Of a stretch of 64,000 bases of DNA, positions 28,800-36,481 are shown one piece after another. Location: positions 1,150,001 through 1,214,000 of the forward strand of contig NZ_AP025627.1 in assembly GCF_022846435.1 (NCBI RefSeq). The letters run 5' to 3'. Numbering within the stretch: the stretch's first letter is position 1; each line of letters begins with the position of its first letter. Position numbers and translations under genes: made by a program. The DNA comes from Parageobacillus sp. KH3-4. GTDB taxonomy: Bacteria > Bacillota > Bacilli > Bacillales > Anoxybacillaceae. A model generated the notes under the pieces. That model was given only the letters and a program-made list of their open reading frames with translations. It searched no databases and was not told the DNA's origin.

Positions 28800-29514
28800 G
28801 GTCGAGGATTTGCATAAATCGTTTGGCAAACTAGAAGTGTTAAAAGGAATTACGACAACAATTCAGCAAGGGGAAGTAGTGGCGATTATCGGCCCGTCCG
28901 GGTCTGGAAAATCGACGTTTTTACGCTGTTTAAACTTGCTGGAAGAACCAACAAAGGGAAGAATTTGGATTGGAAACGAGGAGATTACCGACAAAAAAAC
29001 GAACATTATGAAAGTGCGCCAGCATGTCGGCATGGTGTTTCAACATTTTCATTTGTTTCCGCATATGACTGTGCTCGAAAACGTCACATATGCGCCGATC
29101 AAAGTCAAAGGAATGGCAAAAGCCGAAGCGGAAGCGAAAGGAATCGAACTGCTGAAAAAGGTTGGATTGGAACAAAAGGCGAACGAATATCCGAGCCGGC
29201 TGTCGGGCGGACAAAAGCAGCGCGTGGCGATCGCAAGGGCGCTTGCCATGTCGCCGGATGTGATGTTGTTTGATGAACCGACGTCAGCGCTTGATCCGGA
29301 AATGGTCAAAGAAGTGCTTGAAGTGATGAAGTCGCTCGCGCATACGGGAATGACGATGGCGATTGTTACGCATGAAATGGGCTTTGCCCGCGAAGTTGCC
29401 GACCGAGTGCTGTTTTTAGACGGCGGTCGGCTTATCGAGGACGCGCCGCCACAACAATTTTTCGCATCTCCAAAAAGCAAGCGGGCTCAAGAATTTCTTG
29501 AAAAAATGTTATAA
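28792..29514 (+). CDS. artM: Arginine ABC transporter ATP-binding protein
   Basis: 240-residue ATPase of the polar amino-acid uptake family: Walker [11 protein letters not shown]-loop [17 protein letters not shown], signature LSGGQKQR, Walker B VMLFDEP and switch His in VTHEMGFA. The GTG start overlaps the end of artQ by 8 bases, indicating translational coupling. A terminator follows. Confidence 0.95.
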   Translation: MIKVEDLHKSFGKLEVLKGITTTIQQGEVVAIIGPSGSGKSTFLRCLNLLEEPTKGRIWIGNEEITDKKTNIMKVRQHVGMVFQHFHLFPHMTVLENVTYAPIKVKGMAKAEAEAKGIELLKKVGLEQKANEYPSRLSGGQKQRVAIARALAMSPDVMLFDEPTSALDPEMVKEVLEVMKSLAHTGMTMAIVTHEMGFAREVADRVLFLDGGRLIEDAPPQQFFASPKSKRAQEFLEKML

Positions 29515-29524
29515 TGAAGTACAA

Positions 29525-29556
29525 TAAAAAGATGGTCTTTGGATCATCTTTTTTAA
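29525..29556 (+). terminator. Terminator after artM
   Basis: Stem AAAAAGATG / CATCTTTTT with a 10-base loop and further T residues. Confidence 0.65.
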
Positions 29557-29580
29557 TTTGGATCGGGAGAATGAAAAAGA

Positions 29581-30558
29581 ATGGTAAAAATAGGATACCG
29601 AACAGCAAAAACAGCGATCGGCACTGCGCTTTCGATTTTCATCGCTCAGCTAGCAGGATTAAATAATTTTGCCTCTGCCGGCATTATTACGATTTTATGC
29701 GTGCAAGTGACGAAAAAAAGATCGTTGAAAGCCGCGTGGGCGCGCTTTGTCGCGTGTGTTGTCGCGATGCTGTTTTCATATATTTTTTTTCAAGGAATAG
29801 GGTACTACCCGTTTACCGTCGGGTTAATGCTGCTCTTTTTTATTCCGACGACGGTATGGTTAAAAGTGAATGAAGGGATTGCGACAAGCTCAGTCATTAT
29901 TCTCCATTTGTACGCAGCAAGGAAGTTTACATGGTCCATTATTTTCAATGAGCTGCTATTGCTTGTCATCGGCATCAGCGTTGCGCTTTTAATGAATATG
30001 TACATGCCAAGCGTGGAAAAGCAGCTAAAAGAATATCAGCGCATTGTCGAAGATTTATTCCGCATCATTCTTAAAGAGATTGTTCGTTATTTGCGCACAA
30101 ATGAAACCGATTGGGATGGGAAAGAATTGATGCTGGCAGGAGACATTTTACAACAGGCAAAGCTGCTTGCGGTGCGAAATGTCGAAAATCATGTGCTGCG
30201 AAATGAAGACGGATATTATCATTATTTTCTAATGCGGGAGAAACAACTGGAAATTATCGAACGGGTGCTTCCGCTCGTCACCTCGCTCACGTATACAGTG
30301 GAGCAGCGCAACATCGTTGCCGATTTTATCGACAAATTAAGCGATGCCGTCCATCCGGGAAATACGGCGTATCGCTTTCTTCGCGAACTTCAAAATATGA
30401 AAAAGCGGTTTGAAACAATGCCTCTGCCAAAAACGCGCGAAGAATTTGAGGAGCGGGCCGCTTTGTTGCACTTAGTGAAGGAACTTGAACAATATTTAAT
30501 CATTAAAAGCCAATTTCGCGACCCGAAAGAGAAAAAACGGCTTTCTCATGACACATAA
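29581..30558 (+). CDS. yqjA: Aromatic acid exporter family membrane protein (YqjA)
   Basis: 325 residues. The N-terminal half has about six hydrophobic segments (residues 12-140), including a repeated TALSIFIAQLAG / ASAGIITILCVQVTKKRS pattern of the ArAE_1/FUSC-like family; the C-terminal half (about 145-325) is a soluble helical domain rich in charged residues. The family is related to aromatic acid efflux proteins, but the substrate of YqjA is not established. The gene order after artM equals that of B. subtilis. Confidence 0.85.
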   Translation: MVKIGYRTAKTAIGTALSIFIAQLAGLNNFASAGIITILCVQVTKKRSLKAAWARFVACVVAMLFSYIFFQGIGYYPFTVGLMLLFFIPTTVWLKVNEGIATSSVIILHLYAARKFTWSIIFNELLLLVIGISVALLMNMYMPSVEKQLKEYQRIVEDLFRIILKEIVRYLRTNETDWDGKELMLAGDILQQAKLLAVRNVENHVLRNEDGYYHYFLMREKQLEIIERVLPLVTSLTYTVEQRNIVADFIDKLSDAVHPGNTAYRFLRELQNMKKRFETMPLPKTREEFEERAALLHLVKELEQYLIIKSQFRDPKEKKRLSHDT

Positions 30559-30610
30559 TCTCCGCCCTTTTGCTTCACACTATAACAAAGAAAAGCAAAG
30601 GGTGAGAGTG

Positions 30611-31114
30611 ATGCGATGGATATTGGCAGCAATGCTAATGCTTTCTTCTTTTTTATCCATTCCCGCTTCTGCAGAGGTGGAAACAAAACCGTTCATCATC
30701 ATCAATAAAGCGGTCAATCAACTTGCCTTTATCAGCAACGGAAAAATCGAAGCCGTCTACCCTGTTGCCACTGGCGTTAATACATTATTAACGCCGGAAG
30801 GCCTATTTACAGTAACAGTAAAGGCGAAAAATCCGTATTACCGCAAAAAAAATATCCCGGGCGGTGCGCCGAATAATCCGCTTGGGACGCGGTGGATCGG
30901 ATTTAACGCGAAAGGCACGGACGGGCGTGTATACGGGATTCATGGAACGAATAACCCATCATCCATTGGAAAATATGTGTCGCAAGGATGTATACGCATG
31001 TACAATCACGATGTCGAGCAATTGTATGAAAAAGTTCCGAGTGGCGCGAAAGTGGTTATCGTCCGCAGCAACGAATCGTTTGCTGCGATTGGCAAACGGT
31101 ATGGCGCGCTATAG
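30611..31114 (+). CDS. L,D-transpeptidase (YkuD domain), secreted
   Basis: 167 residues. Signal peptide (MRWILAAMLMLSSFLSIPASA, cleavage before Glu) and one YkuD domain (about 27-160) with the catalytic signature IHGTNNPSSIG...SQGCIRM, where His and Cys form the active site that makes 3-3 peptidoglycan cross-links or attaches proteins. ATG at 30611 follows AAGGGTGAG; the frame extends upstream into yqjA but without a signal-like start. No LysM domain is present, unlike B. subtilis YkuD. Likely works outside the membrane on wall or spore cortex. Confidence 0.88.
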   Translation: MRWILAAMLMLSSFLSIPASAEVETKPFIIINKAVNQLAFISNGKIEAVYPVATGVNTLLTPEGLFTVTVKAKNPYYRKKNIPGGAPNNPLGTRWIGFNAKGTDGRVYGIHGTNNPSSIGKYVSQGCIRMYNHDVEQLYEKVPSGAKVVIVRSNESFAAIGKRYGAL

Positions 31115-31117
31115 TTG

Positions 31118-31157
31118 AAAGGACAAGCTCCAACTAGATGCTTGTCCTTTTCTTTTT
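31118..31157 (+). terminator. Terminator after the L,D-transpeptidase gene
   Basis: Ten-base stem AAAGGACAAG / CTTGTCCTTT followed by TCTTTTT. Confidence 0.8.
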
Positions 31158-31240
31158 GTACATATAGAGACGTATGGCGCTTCTGGCATTTTTTGGCCCC
31201 GATAGGCATTAAAAGGCTTTCGGCGCCTTCCGTTTTTTTA

Positions 31241-31336
31241 TTAAAACCACATGCTAATGCCGGTTAAAATTGTTGTGATTAACATAGAGAGCAACATCAA
31301 ATAAACGACGAATTTTTGCGTTTTTTTGCGGGACAT
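31241..31336 (-). CDS. Stressosome-associated membrane peptide, Prli42-like
   Basis: 31 residues, MSRKKTQKFVVYLMLLSMLI... ending TGISMWF: a short basic N-terminus and a single membrane helix of about 20 residues. The minus-strand ATG at 31336 has a perfect AGGAGGAA 5-10 bases upstream. Length, basic MSRKK start and C-terminal hydrophobic anchor match the Prli42 family, which in Listeria tethers the stressosome to the membrane. A short hairpin with T-run (about 31205-31225) follows its stop. Family call is from memory of the pattern. Confidence 0.72.
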   Translation of the reverse strand: MSRKKTQKFVVYLMLLSMLITTILTGISMWF

Positions 31337-31503
31337 TGCCGTTCCTCCTTATGGACAAAGTTCCTGTTTAACATTGTATCGTGAGGGAAGCGGGGAGACA
31401 AGAGAAAACTTGGCCGCGTTTGCAAGAGAAAAGCAGGATTTTTTGTCGAAATGGCGAAACATACTTAATGTTCGCAACATTTTACAGCAAAGGGGATTAG
31501 GCA

Positions 31504-31920
31504 ATGGATGTAAAAAAAGTGGACCATGTTGGAATTGCCGTTACGTCCGTCGAGAAAGCGCTGCCATTTTACGTCGATATATTGCAGCTAAAGCTTCTTG
31601 GCATCGAGGAAGTGGAATCGGAAAAAGTAAAGGTCGCCTTTTTGAAAGCGGGAGAAACGAAAATCGAACTGCTTGAACCCACATCGCCGGAAAGCGCGAT
31701 CGCAAAATTTATTGAAAAACGCGGCGAAGGGATTCATCACGTCGCGCTTGGGGTGGACGATATACAAGAACGGATCAACGAGCTAAAAGAAAAAGGAATT
31801 CGCATGATCCAAGACGAGCCAAAACGCGGCGCCGGCGGGGCGCTTGTCGCCTTTATGCATCCGAAATCAACGGGAGGTGTTTTGTATGAACTTTGCGAGA
31901 GAAAGGATGCGGAGGTGTAG
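31504..31920 (+). CDS. mce: Methylmalonyl-CoA epimerase
   Basis: 138-residue vicinal-oxygen-chelate enzyme that interconverts the (S) and (R) forms of methylmalonyl-CoA, linking the carboxylase to the mutase. Two VOC repeats carry the metal ligands: His in VDHVGIAV, His in GIHHVALGV and Glu in VLYELCE. The carboxylase beta subunit starts 3 bases after its stop, so the two are one operon. Corresponds to B. subtilis yqjC, whose neighbour there is also yqjD. Confidence 0.9.
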   Translation: MDVKKVDHVGIAVTSVEKALPFYVDILQLKLLGIEEVESEKVKVAFLKAGETKIELLEPTSPESAIAKFIEKRGEGIHHVALGVDDIQERINELKEKGIRMIQDEPKRGAGGALVAFMHPKSTGGVLYELCERKDAEV

Positions 31921-31923
31921 ACG

Positions 31924-33474
31924 ATGGCTGATATGTATGACAAAATTAATGAACTGTATGATCGGCGCCGTGAAATCGAACTGGGAGGCGGCGATGATAA
32001 AATTGAAAAACAGCACGCCAAAGGGAAACTGACGGCCCGCGAGCGTATCGATTTGCTTCTCGATGAAGGAACATTTGTCGAGATGAACCCGTTCATCGAA
32101 CATCGCTGCACCGATTTTGGCCTTGACGGAAAAAAAGGACCAGGAGACGGTGTTGTGACCGGGTACGGGAAAATCAACGGCCGCACCGTATTTGTTTTTT
32201 CCCAAGATTTTACCGTATTCGGTGGCGCGCTTGGGGAAATGCATGCGAAGAAAATTGCCAATATTATGGATTTAGCCGCAAAAACTGGAGCGCCAGTCAT
32301 CGGCTTGAATGATTCGGGAGGCGCGCGCATTCAAGAAGGAGTATTGTCGTTAGACGGATATGGGCATATTTTTTACCGCAATGCCATTTATTCCGGCGTC
32401 ATTCCGCAAATTTCCGTCATTATGGGGCCATGTGCGGGCGGTGCTGTTTATTCACCGGCGATTACCGATTTTGTATTTATGGTTGAAAAGACGAGCCAAA
32501 TGTTTATTACTGGGCCGAAAGTGATTGAAACGGTGACGGGAGAAAAAATTAGCGCCGAAGATTTGGGCGGGGCGCGTGTGCATAATACGATCAGCGGCAA
32601 CGCCCACTTTTCCGGAGCAACCGAGGAAGAGGTGCTTCAACAAGTGCGGAAGCTATTAAGCTATTTGCCGCAAAACAATCAAGAAAAACCGCCGTTTGGA
32701 CCGGTTCCGGAAGAAGATGATTACCGGCCGGATTTGGCCGACGCAGTTCCAATTGATGCGGTCCGTCCGTATGACGTGCGCAACGTCATTTTGCAAGTCG
32801 TCGATGAAGGTTCATTCATGGAAGTGCAAAAAGATTTTGCGAAAAATATTGTCGTCGGTTTTGCCCGCATAAAAGGCGAAGTCGTCGGGCTTGTGTGCAA
32901 CCAACCAAAATTTATGGCCGGCGGGCTTGACATCGATTCATCGGATAAAGCGGCCCGGTTTATCCGCTTTTGCGACTCGTTTAATATTCCGCTTATTACG
33001 TTTGAAGATGTCACCGGCTTTTTTCCGGGCGTCAAGCAGGAGCATGGCGGCATCATCCGCCATGGCGCGAAAATTTTGTACGCATATTCCGAAGCGACTG
33101 TCCCGAAAATTACCGTTATATTGCGGAAAGCATACGGAGGCGCGTATGTAGCGCTCAACAGCAAGTCGATTGGCGCCGACGTCGTTTACGCGTGGCCGAA
33201 TGCGGAAATCGCTGTGATGGGGCCGCAAGGGGCGGCGAACATCATTTTTGCGAGCGAAATCGAAAATAGCCCGAACCCAGAAGAAACGCGGGCGCAAAAA
33301 ATTGAGGAGTACCGGCAAAAATTCGCGAATCCGTACGTCGCTGCAAAATACGGTATGGTCGATGATGTCATCGATCCGCGCGATACGAGAATCAAGATCA
33401 TTCAGGCGCTCGATATGCTCCGCCATAAACACGAAGAGCGTCCGAAGAAAAAGCATGGCAATATTCCGCTATAA
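31924..33474 (+). CDS. yqjD: Acyl-CoA (propionyl/methylmalonyl-CoA) carboxylase beta subunit
   Basis: 516-residue carboxyltransferase with two crotonase-like halves. Motifs: GPGDGVVTGYGKINGR, GGARIQEGVLSLDGYGHIF, GPCAGGAVYSPAITDF, GFFPGVKQEHGGIIRHGAK and GGAYVALNSKSIG. It moves CO2 from a biotin carrier to propionyl-CoA; the biotin carboxylase/carrier subunit is not encoded in this window and must be elsewhere. Coupled to mce, which supports the propionate role over acetyl-CoA. Confidence 0.9.
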   Translation: MADMYDKINELYDRRREIELGGGDDKIEKQHAKGKLTARERIDLLLDEGTFVEMNPFIEHRCTDFGLDGKKGPGDGVVTGYGKINGRTVFVFSQDFTVFGGALGEMHAKKIANIMDLAAKTGAPVIGLNDSGGARIQEGVLSLDGYGHIFYRNAIYSGVIPQISVIMGPCAGGAVYSPAITDFVFMVEKTSQMFITGPKVIETVTGEKISAEDLGGARVHNTISGNAHFSGATEEEVLQQVRKLLSYLPQNNQEKPPFGPVPEEDDYRPDLADAVPIDAVRPYDVRNVILQVVDEGSFMEVQKDFAKNIVVGFARIKGEVVGLVCNQPKFMAGGLDIDSSDKAARFIRFCDSFNIPLITFEDVTGFFPGVKQEHGGIIRHGAKILYAYSEATVPKITVILRKAYGGAYVALNSKSIGADVVYAWPNAEIAVMGPQGAANIIFASEIENSPNPEETRAQKIEEYRQKFANPYVAAKYGMVDDVIDPRDTRIKIIQALDMLRHKHEERPKKKHGNIPL

Positions 33475-33492
33475 AGCAGTGACCTCCGCTGC

Positions 33493-33621
33493 CTATTTGT
33501 GGGCGGCGGGTTGATTCATTTGCGAAGAGACCATTTTAGTGGGGAAAATCGAATCATCGTTGGAATGGCTGGCGTTTCGCACATCACCTAAAGCTGACGT
33601 GACAGTAAATGTATTGTTCAT
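33493..33621 (-). CDS. Possible small protein, 42 residues, unknown
   Basis: Minus-strand ATG at 33621 with GGGGAGAGG about 9 bases upstream; product MNNTFTVTSALGDVRNASHS... is polar and ends NQPAAHK. No motif, signal or membrane segment recognised. It fills the otherwise empty 260-base gap between yqjD and the M20 peptidase and is convergent with yqjD. The only evidence is an open frame plus a good ribosome site. Confidence 0.35.
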   Translation of the reverse strand: MNNTFTVTSALGDVRNASHSNDDSIFPTKMVSSQMNQPAAHK

Positions 33622-33742
33622 AAGGCAACCTCTCCCCAACATAATTTAGTTTCATTTTTTATCTTCAAAAACAATTTTTCGCAATCATTGGCAAGATCGG
33701 GTATACTTTTAAATGAGTACATAAGCAGGAGGAAGAATGAAA

Positions 33743-34861
33743 ATGGTTAATCAGCAACGCTTAGTCGACGAATTTTTAGAGCTTGTGCAAATCGATTCAG
33801 AGACAAAACATGAAGGCGACATCGCCAAAGTGTTAAAACAAAAGTTCGAAGCGCTTGGGCTTCATGTCATTGAAGACGATGCCGCGGCGAAAACCGGGCA
33901 CGGCGCGGGAAATTTGATTTGCACGTTAGAGGCGACAAAAGAAGGTGTTGACCCGATTTATTTTACGTCCCATATGGATACCGTCGTTCCGGGAAAAGGA
34001 GTGAAACCGTCGATTCAAGACGGATACATCGTGACTGATGGAACGACGATTTTAGGAGCGGACGATAAAGCCGGATTAGCGGCGATGTTTGAAGCAATTC
34101 GCGTCTTAAAAGAACGAAACATTCCGCACGGCACCATTCAGTTTATTATTACGGTCGGGGAAGAATCCGGACTCGTCGGAGCGAAGGCGCTCGATCCGTC
34201 GCTTATTCAAGCGAAATTCGGCTACGCGCTGGACAGCGACGGCAAAGTTGGAAATATTGTCGTCGCCGCGCCGACACAGGCGAAATTGAAAGTCGTTGTT
34301 CACGGAAAAACGGCGCATGCCGGCGTGGCCCCGGAAAAAGGGGTTTCCGCGATTACGATCGCCGCCAAAGCGATCGCAAAAATGCCGCTCGGCCGCATTG
34401 ACGAAGAAACGACAGCAAACATCGGCCGCTTTGAGGGCGGAACGCAAACAAACATCGTTTGCGACCGCGTCGATATTTTAGCGGAAGCGCGCTCGCTAGT
34501 GCCGGAAAAAATGGAAGCGCAAGTCGCGAAAATGAAAGAAGCGTTTGAAACAGTTGCTGCAGAAATGGGCGGGCGCGCCGAAGTGGATGTAGAGGTAATG
34601 TATCCGGGCTTTAAGTTCGGTGACGGCGATCATGTTGTCGAAGTCGCGAAACGAGCCGCAGCCAAAATTGGGCGTCCGTGCGAATTGCTTCGCAGCGGCG
34701 GCGGCAGCGATGCAAACGTCATTGCCGGCTTTGGCATTCCGACAGTAAATTTGGCAGTCGGCTACGAAGATATTCATACGACGAATGAACGCATGCCGAT
34801 TGCGGAACTTGTGAAATTGACAGAAATGGTTGTAACGATCGTCGAAGAAGTGGCAAAATGA
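33743..34861 (+). CDS. yqjE: M20 family tripeptidase T-like peptidase (YqjE)
   Basis: 372-residue zinc peptidase. Metal ligands and catalytic residues are visible: His-Asp in TSHMDTVVPGKG, LGADDKAG, the catalytic GEESG, and DSDG; the dimerisation domain contains GKTAHAGVAPEKG. ATG at 33743 has AGGAGG 10 bases upstream and matches the start of B. subtilis YqjE; ATG at 33737 lies only 4 bases from the site. Probably cytoplasmic peptide turnover. Confidence 0.9.
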   Translation: MVNQQRLVDEFLELVQIDSETKHEGDIAKVLKQKFEALGLHVIEDDAAAKTGHGAGNLICTLEATKEGVDPIYFTSHMDTVVPGKGVKPSIQDGYIVTDGTTILGADDKAGLAAMFEAIRVLKERNIPHGTIQFIITVGEESGLVGAKALDPSLIQAKFGYALDSDGKVGNIVVAAPTQAKLKVVVHGKTAHAGVAPEKGVSAITIAAKAIAKMPLGRIDEETTANIGRFEGGTQTNIVCDRVDILAEARSLVPEKMEAQVAKMKEAFETVAAEMGGRAEVDVEVMYPGFKFGDGDHVVEVAKRAAAKIGRPCELLRSGGGSDANVIAGFGIPTVNLAVGYEDIHTTNERMPIAELVKLTEMVVTIVEEVAK

Positions 34862-34865
34862 TAAC

Positions 34866-34895
34866 GGGGCATCCATGCTTGGATGCTCCCTTTGC
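34866..34895 (+). terminator. Probable terminator after yqjE
   Basis: Stem GGGGCATCC / GGATGCTCC (one mismatched pair) with a short loop and CTTT tail. Confidence 0.5.
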
Positions 34896-34925
34896 ATAGA
34901 ATAGGCGATGAGAGGGGACGGTGGA

Positions 34926-35384
34926 ATGAACAAGTTTGTTGTTTTTCAGTTGGAGCGCGAGCAATACGCATTACCTGTTACACATGTTATCTCTATTGAA
35001 AAGATGGCGGACCCGACTGTCGTTCCGCAAATGCCGGATTATATGGTCGGAGTCGTCCGCATTCGCGGCGAATTAGTGCCTGTGCTTGATACGCGAAAAC
35101 TGTTGTATGGGCGCCCTTTTGAAGAAACGGATAAAACGAGGATTATTGTCACGGCGACCGAAGATATTTCCGTGGCGTTCATTGTCGATGAGGCAAAAGA
35201 AATTCTCGATATTCCAGAGGAGTCAGTCAAACAAGTGAATATGCTTGCGTATCGACAAACACCTTATTTTATTGGCATTGCCAGCTTGCCGGAACGGTTG
35301 ATTACATTAATTGACCCGAATCAATTATTTGAGAATTTAGAAGGAGCAAAAACGATAAAGGAGCATATTCACAATCACCAATGA
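34926..35384 (+). CDS. CheW-like coupling protein
   Basis: 152 residues consisting of one CheW domain (FVVFQLEREQYALPVTHVISIE, GVVRIRGELVPVLDTRKLL, IIVTATEDISVAFIVDEAKEIL). CheW proteins couple chemoreceptors to the CheA kinase, but no other chemotaxis gene is nearby, so this may be a second, dedicated CheW or serve another signalling path. ATG at 34926 chosen for the GGGGACGGTGG upstream. Confidence 0.85.
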   Translation: MNKFVVFQLEREQYALPVTHVISIEKMADPTVVPQMPDYMVGVVRIRGELVPVLDTRKLLYGRPFEETDKTRIIVTATEDISVAFIVDEAKEILDIPEESVKQVNMLAYRQTPYFIGIASLPERLITLIDPNQLFENLEGAKTIKEHIHNHQ

Positions 35385-35398
35385 ATGGAGAGCGTCTA

Positions 35399-35771
35399 AT
35401 GAATCGTGGTAATTTCTTGTATATGGGCTCTCAAGCGCTACAACAAGCGATATTGATCTTGCTTTTTTAAGAGAACGGACAGAGCAGAGCTGTTTATGAT
35501 TGTCGGGGAGCTTGCAGCGATTTTGAATGGTGACGTTGACCCCATTGATTGTGAAGGAAGCAACGGCCGTTTTTCAAGCACAATGGTTAGGAATATTGTG
35601 ATAATGATGAAAAAGCACGATTTGCGATGAGATACGCAGTTAAATGAAGAACTGGCAAAGATTCTTAAAAGAGAACGGTGTATGAGTAACAATGTTATGA
35701 TGTCGAAGAACATCTGGATGATTTTCGCGATTTATAGGAAGCAAGTGCTGCCACAAGAAGGAAAGGAATAA
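35399..35771 (+). pseudogene. Decayed gene remnant
   Basis: Fragments of one protein-like sequence occur in successive + frames broken by stops: SDIDLAFLRERTEQSC, then MIVGELAAILNGDVDP and NGRFSSTMVRNIVIMMKKHD, then DTQLNEELAKILKRER, then YDVEEHLDDFRDL. The order and spacing suggest a formerly continuous gene of about 120 codons now split by several frameshifts and stops. I do not recognise the family. A terminator-like hairpin follows immediately. Confidence 0.5.
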
Positions 35772-35775
35772 GACG

Positions 35776-35806
35776 AGAGGCTGCTGTACGCGGCCTTTTT
35801 TGTTTT
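35776..35806 (+). terminator. Terminator after the remnant
   Basis: Stem AGGCTGC / GCGGCCT followed by TTTTTTG and further T residues. Confidence 0.6.
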
Positions 35807-35927
35807 TATGCATTTAGGTTTTTGCCCATACATTTTCGCCTTCCGCGCATACCCTAGAAAATGAGGAAACCCACTCCATTTGTTTCCTAATCCATGATTA
35901 CGCGAAATATTAAAGGAGGAATTTGAT

Positions 35928-36104
35928 ATGGACGAAAGACAATTTGGAATGTATCCGACTGGCGGATACTACCCGTATCATCATTACCCATATTATCATC
36001 ATTATCCACATTATCCTTATTACCCGTATTATCATCATTACCACCATCACTTTCCGCACCATCCATACGGCCATCAATACGGCGGATATGGCGGATATTC
36101 TTAA
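35928..36104 (+). CDS. His/Tyr-rich repetitive small protein (spore-coat-like)
   Basis: 58 residues made almost wholly of Tyr, His, Pro and Gly: start MDERQFGMYPTGGYYPYHH, then HYPYYHHYPHYPYYPYYHH and a GGYGGYS end. ATG at 35928 is preceded by a perfect AAAGGAGG, and a terminator follows the stop by one base, so it is a complete monocistron. Composition resembles small Bacillus coat/crust proteins such as the Tyr/His/Gly-rich ones, which are cross-linked through tyrosine. No signal peptide. The coat assignment is inference from composition. A longer frame over the same DNA is a shadow. Confidence 0.75.
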   Translation: MDERQFGMYPTGGYYPYHHYPYYHHYPHYPYYPYYHHYHHHFPHHPYGHQYGGYGGYS

Positions 36105-36132
36105 AGAGTCCTGGTTTCAGGACTCCTTTTTA
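36105..36132 (+). terminator. Terminator after the His/Tyr-rich gene
   Basis: Perfect stem GAGTCCTG / CAGGACTC (36106-36113 with 36118-36125), four-base loop, then CTTTTT. Confidence 0.85.
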
Positions 36133-36481
36133 TTCAAATTAAGCCCATTGGCGATTTTGGCGGGATAATGAGCAACGAATGGGTTGCAACAGGCGTTTGC
36201 CATGTTTTGTACGGAAAGGGGAATAAAATGGAACAGTGGCGGAGCGAATTGGGGAAGCGGCAAGGCGGCTTGTTCAAGGAACTGCGATGTCTCGCATAAA
36301 CCGGTGAAAAAGTTTTTCTTATCTTAAAAATCGATAAGGAAATTTACCGGAACATCGTTGTATATCTTAGAAACTCCTTTCTAATTTGCTGTAAATGTAA
36401 TTCAAAACTTGATATGGTAAAATAAACTGTGGTATGTTCTTTCATGAACAAACAATAAAGTATAGAAAGGAACGTTTAGCG
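36133..36481 (+). other. Leader region of gnd without a confident gene
   Basis: About 350 bases. A 23-codon frame at 36228-36299 (MEQWRSELGKRQGGLFKELR...) has AAAGGGGA upstream but no recognisable product. The rest is AT-rich and should contain the gnd promoter; no -35/-10 pair stands out clearly. Confidence 0.4.

Noticed and set aside
35967-36060. Tandem-looking CAT/TAT/CCx runs as a DNA repeat or CRISPR-like array
   Set aside because: The repetition is explained by His, Tyr and Pro codons of the small protein; there are no regular repeats with unique spacers.
35923-36168. 81-codon + frame over the His/Tyr-rich gene
   Set aside because: Out-of-frame shadow caused by the repetitive codons; the ribosome site fits the 58-codon frame starting at 35928.
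36228-36299. 23-codon ORF with AAAGGGGA upstream, before gndA
   Set aside because: Too short to judge and no similarity recognised; mentioned only in the leader-region entry.
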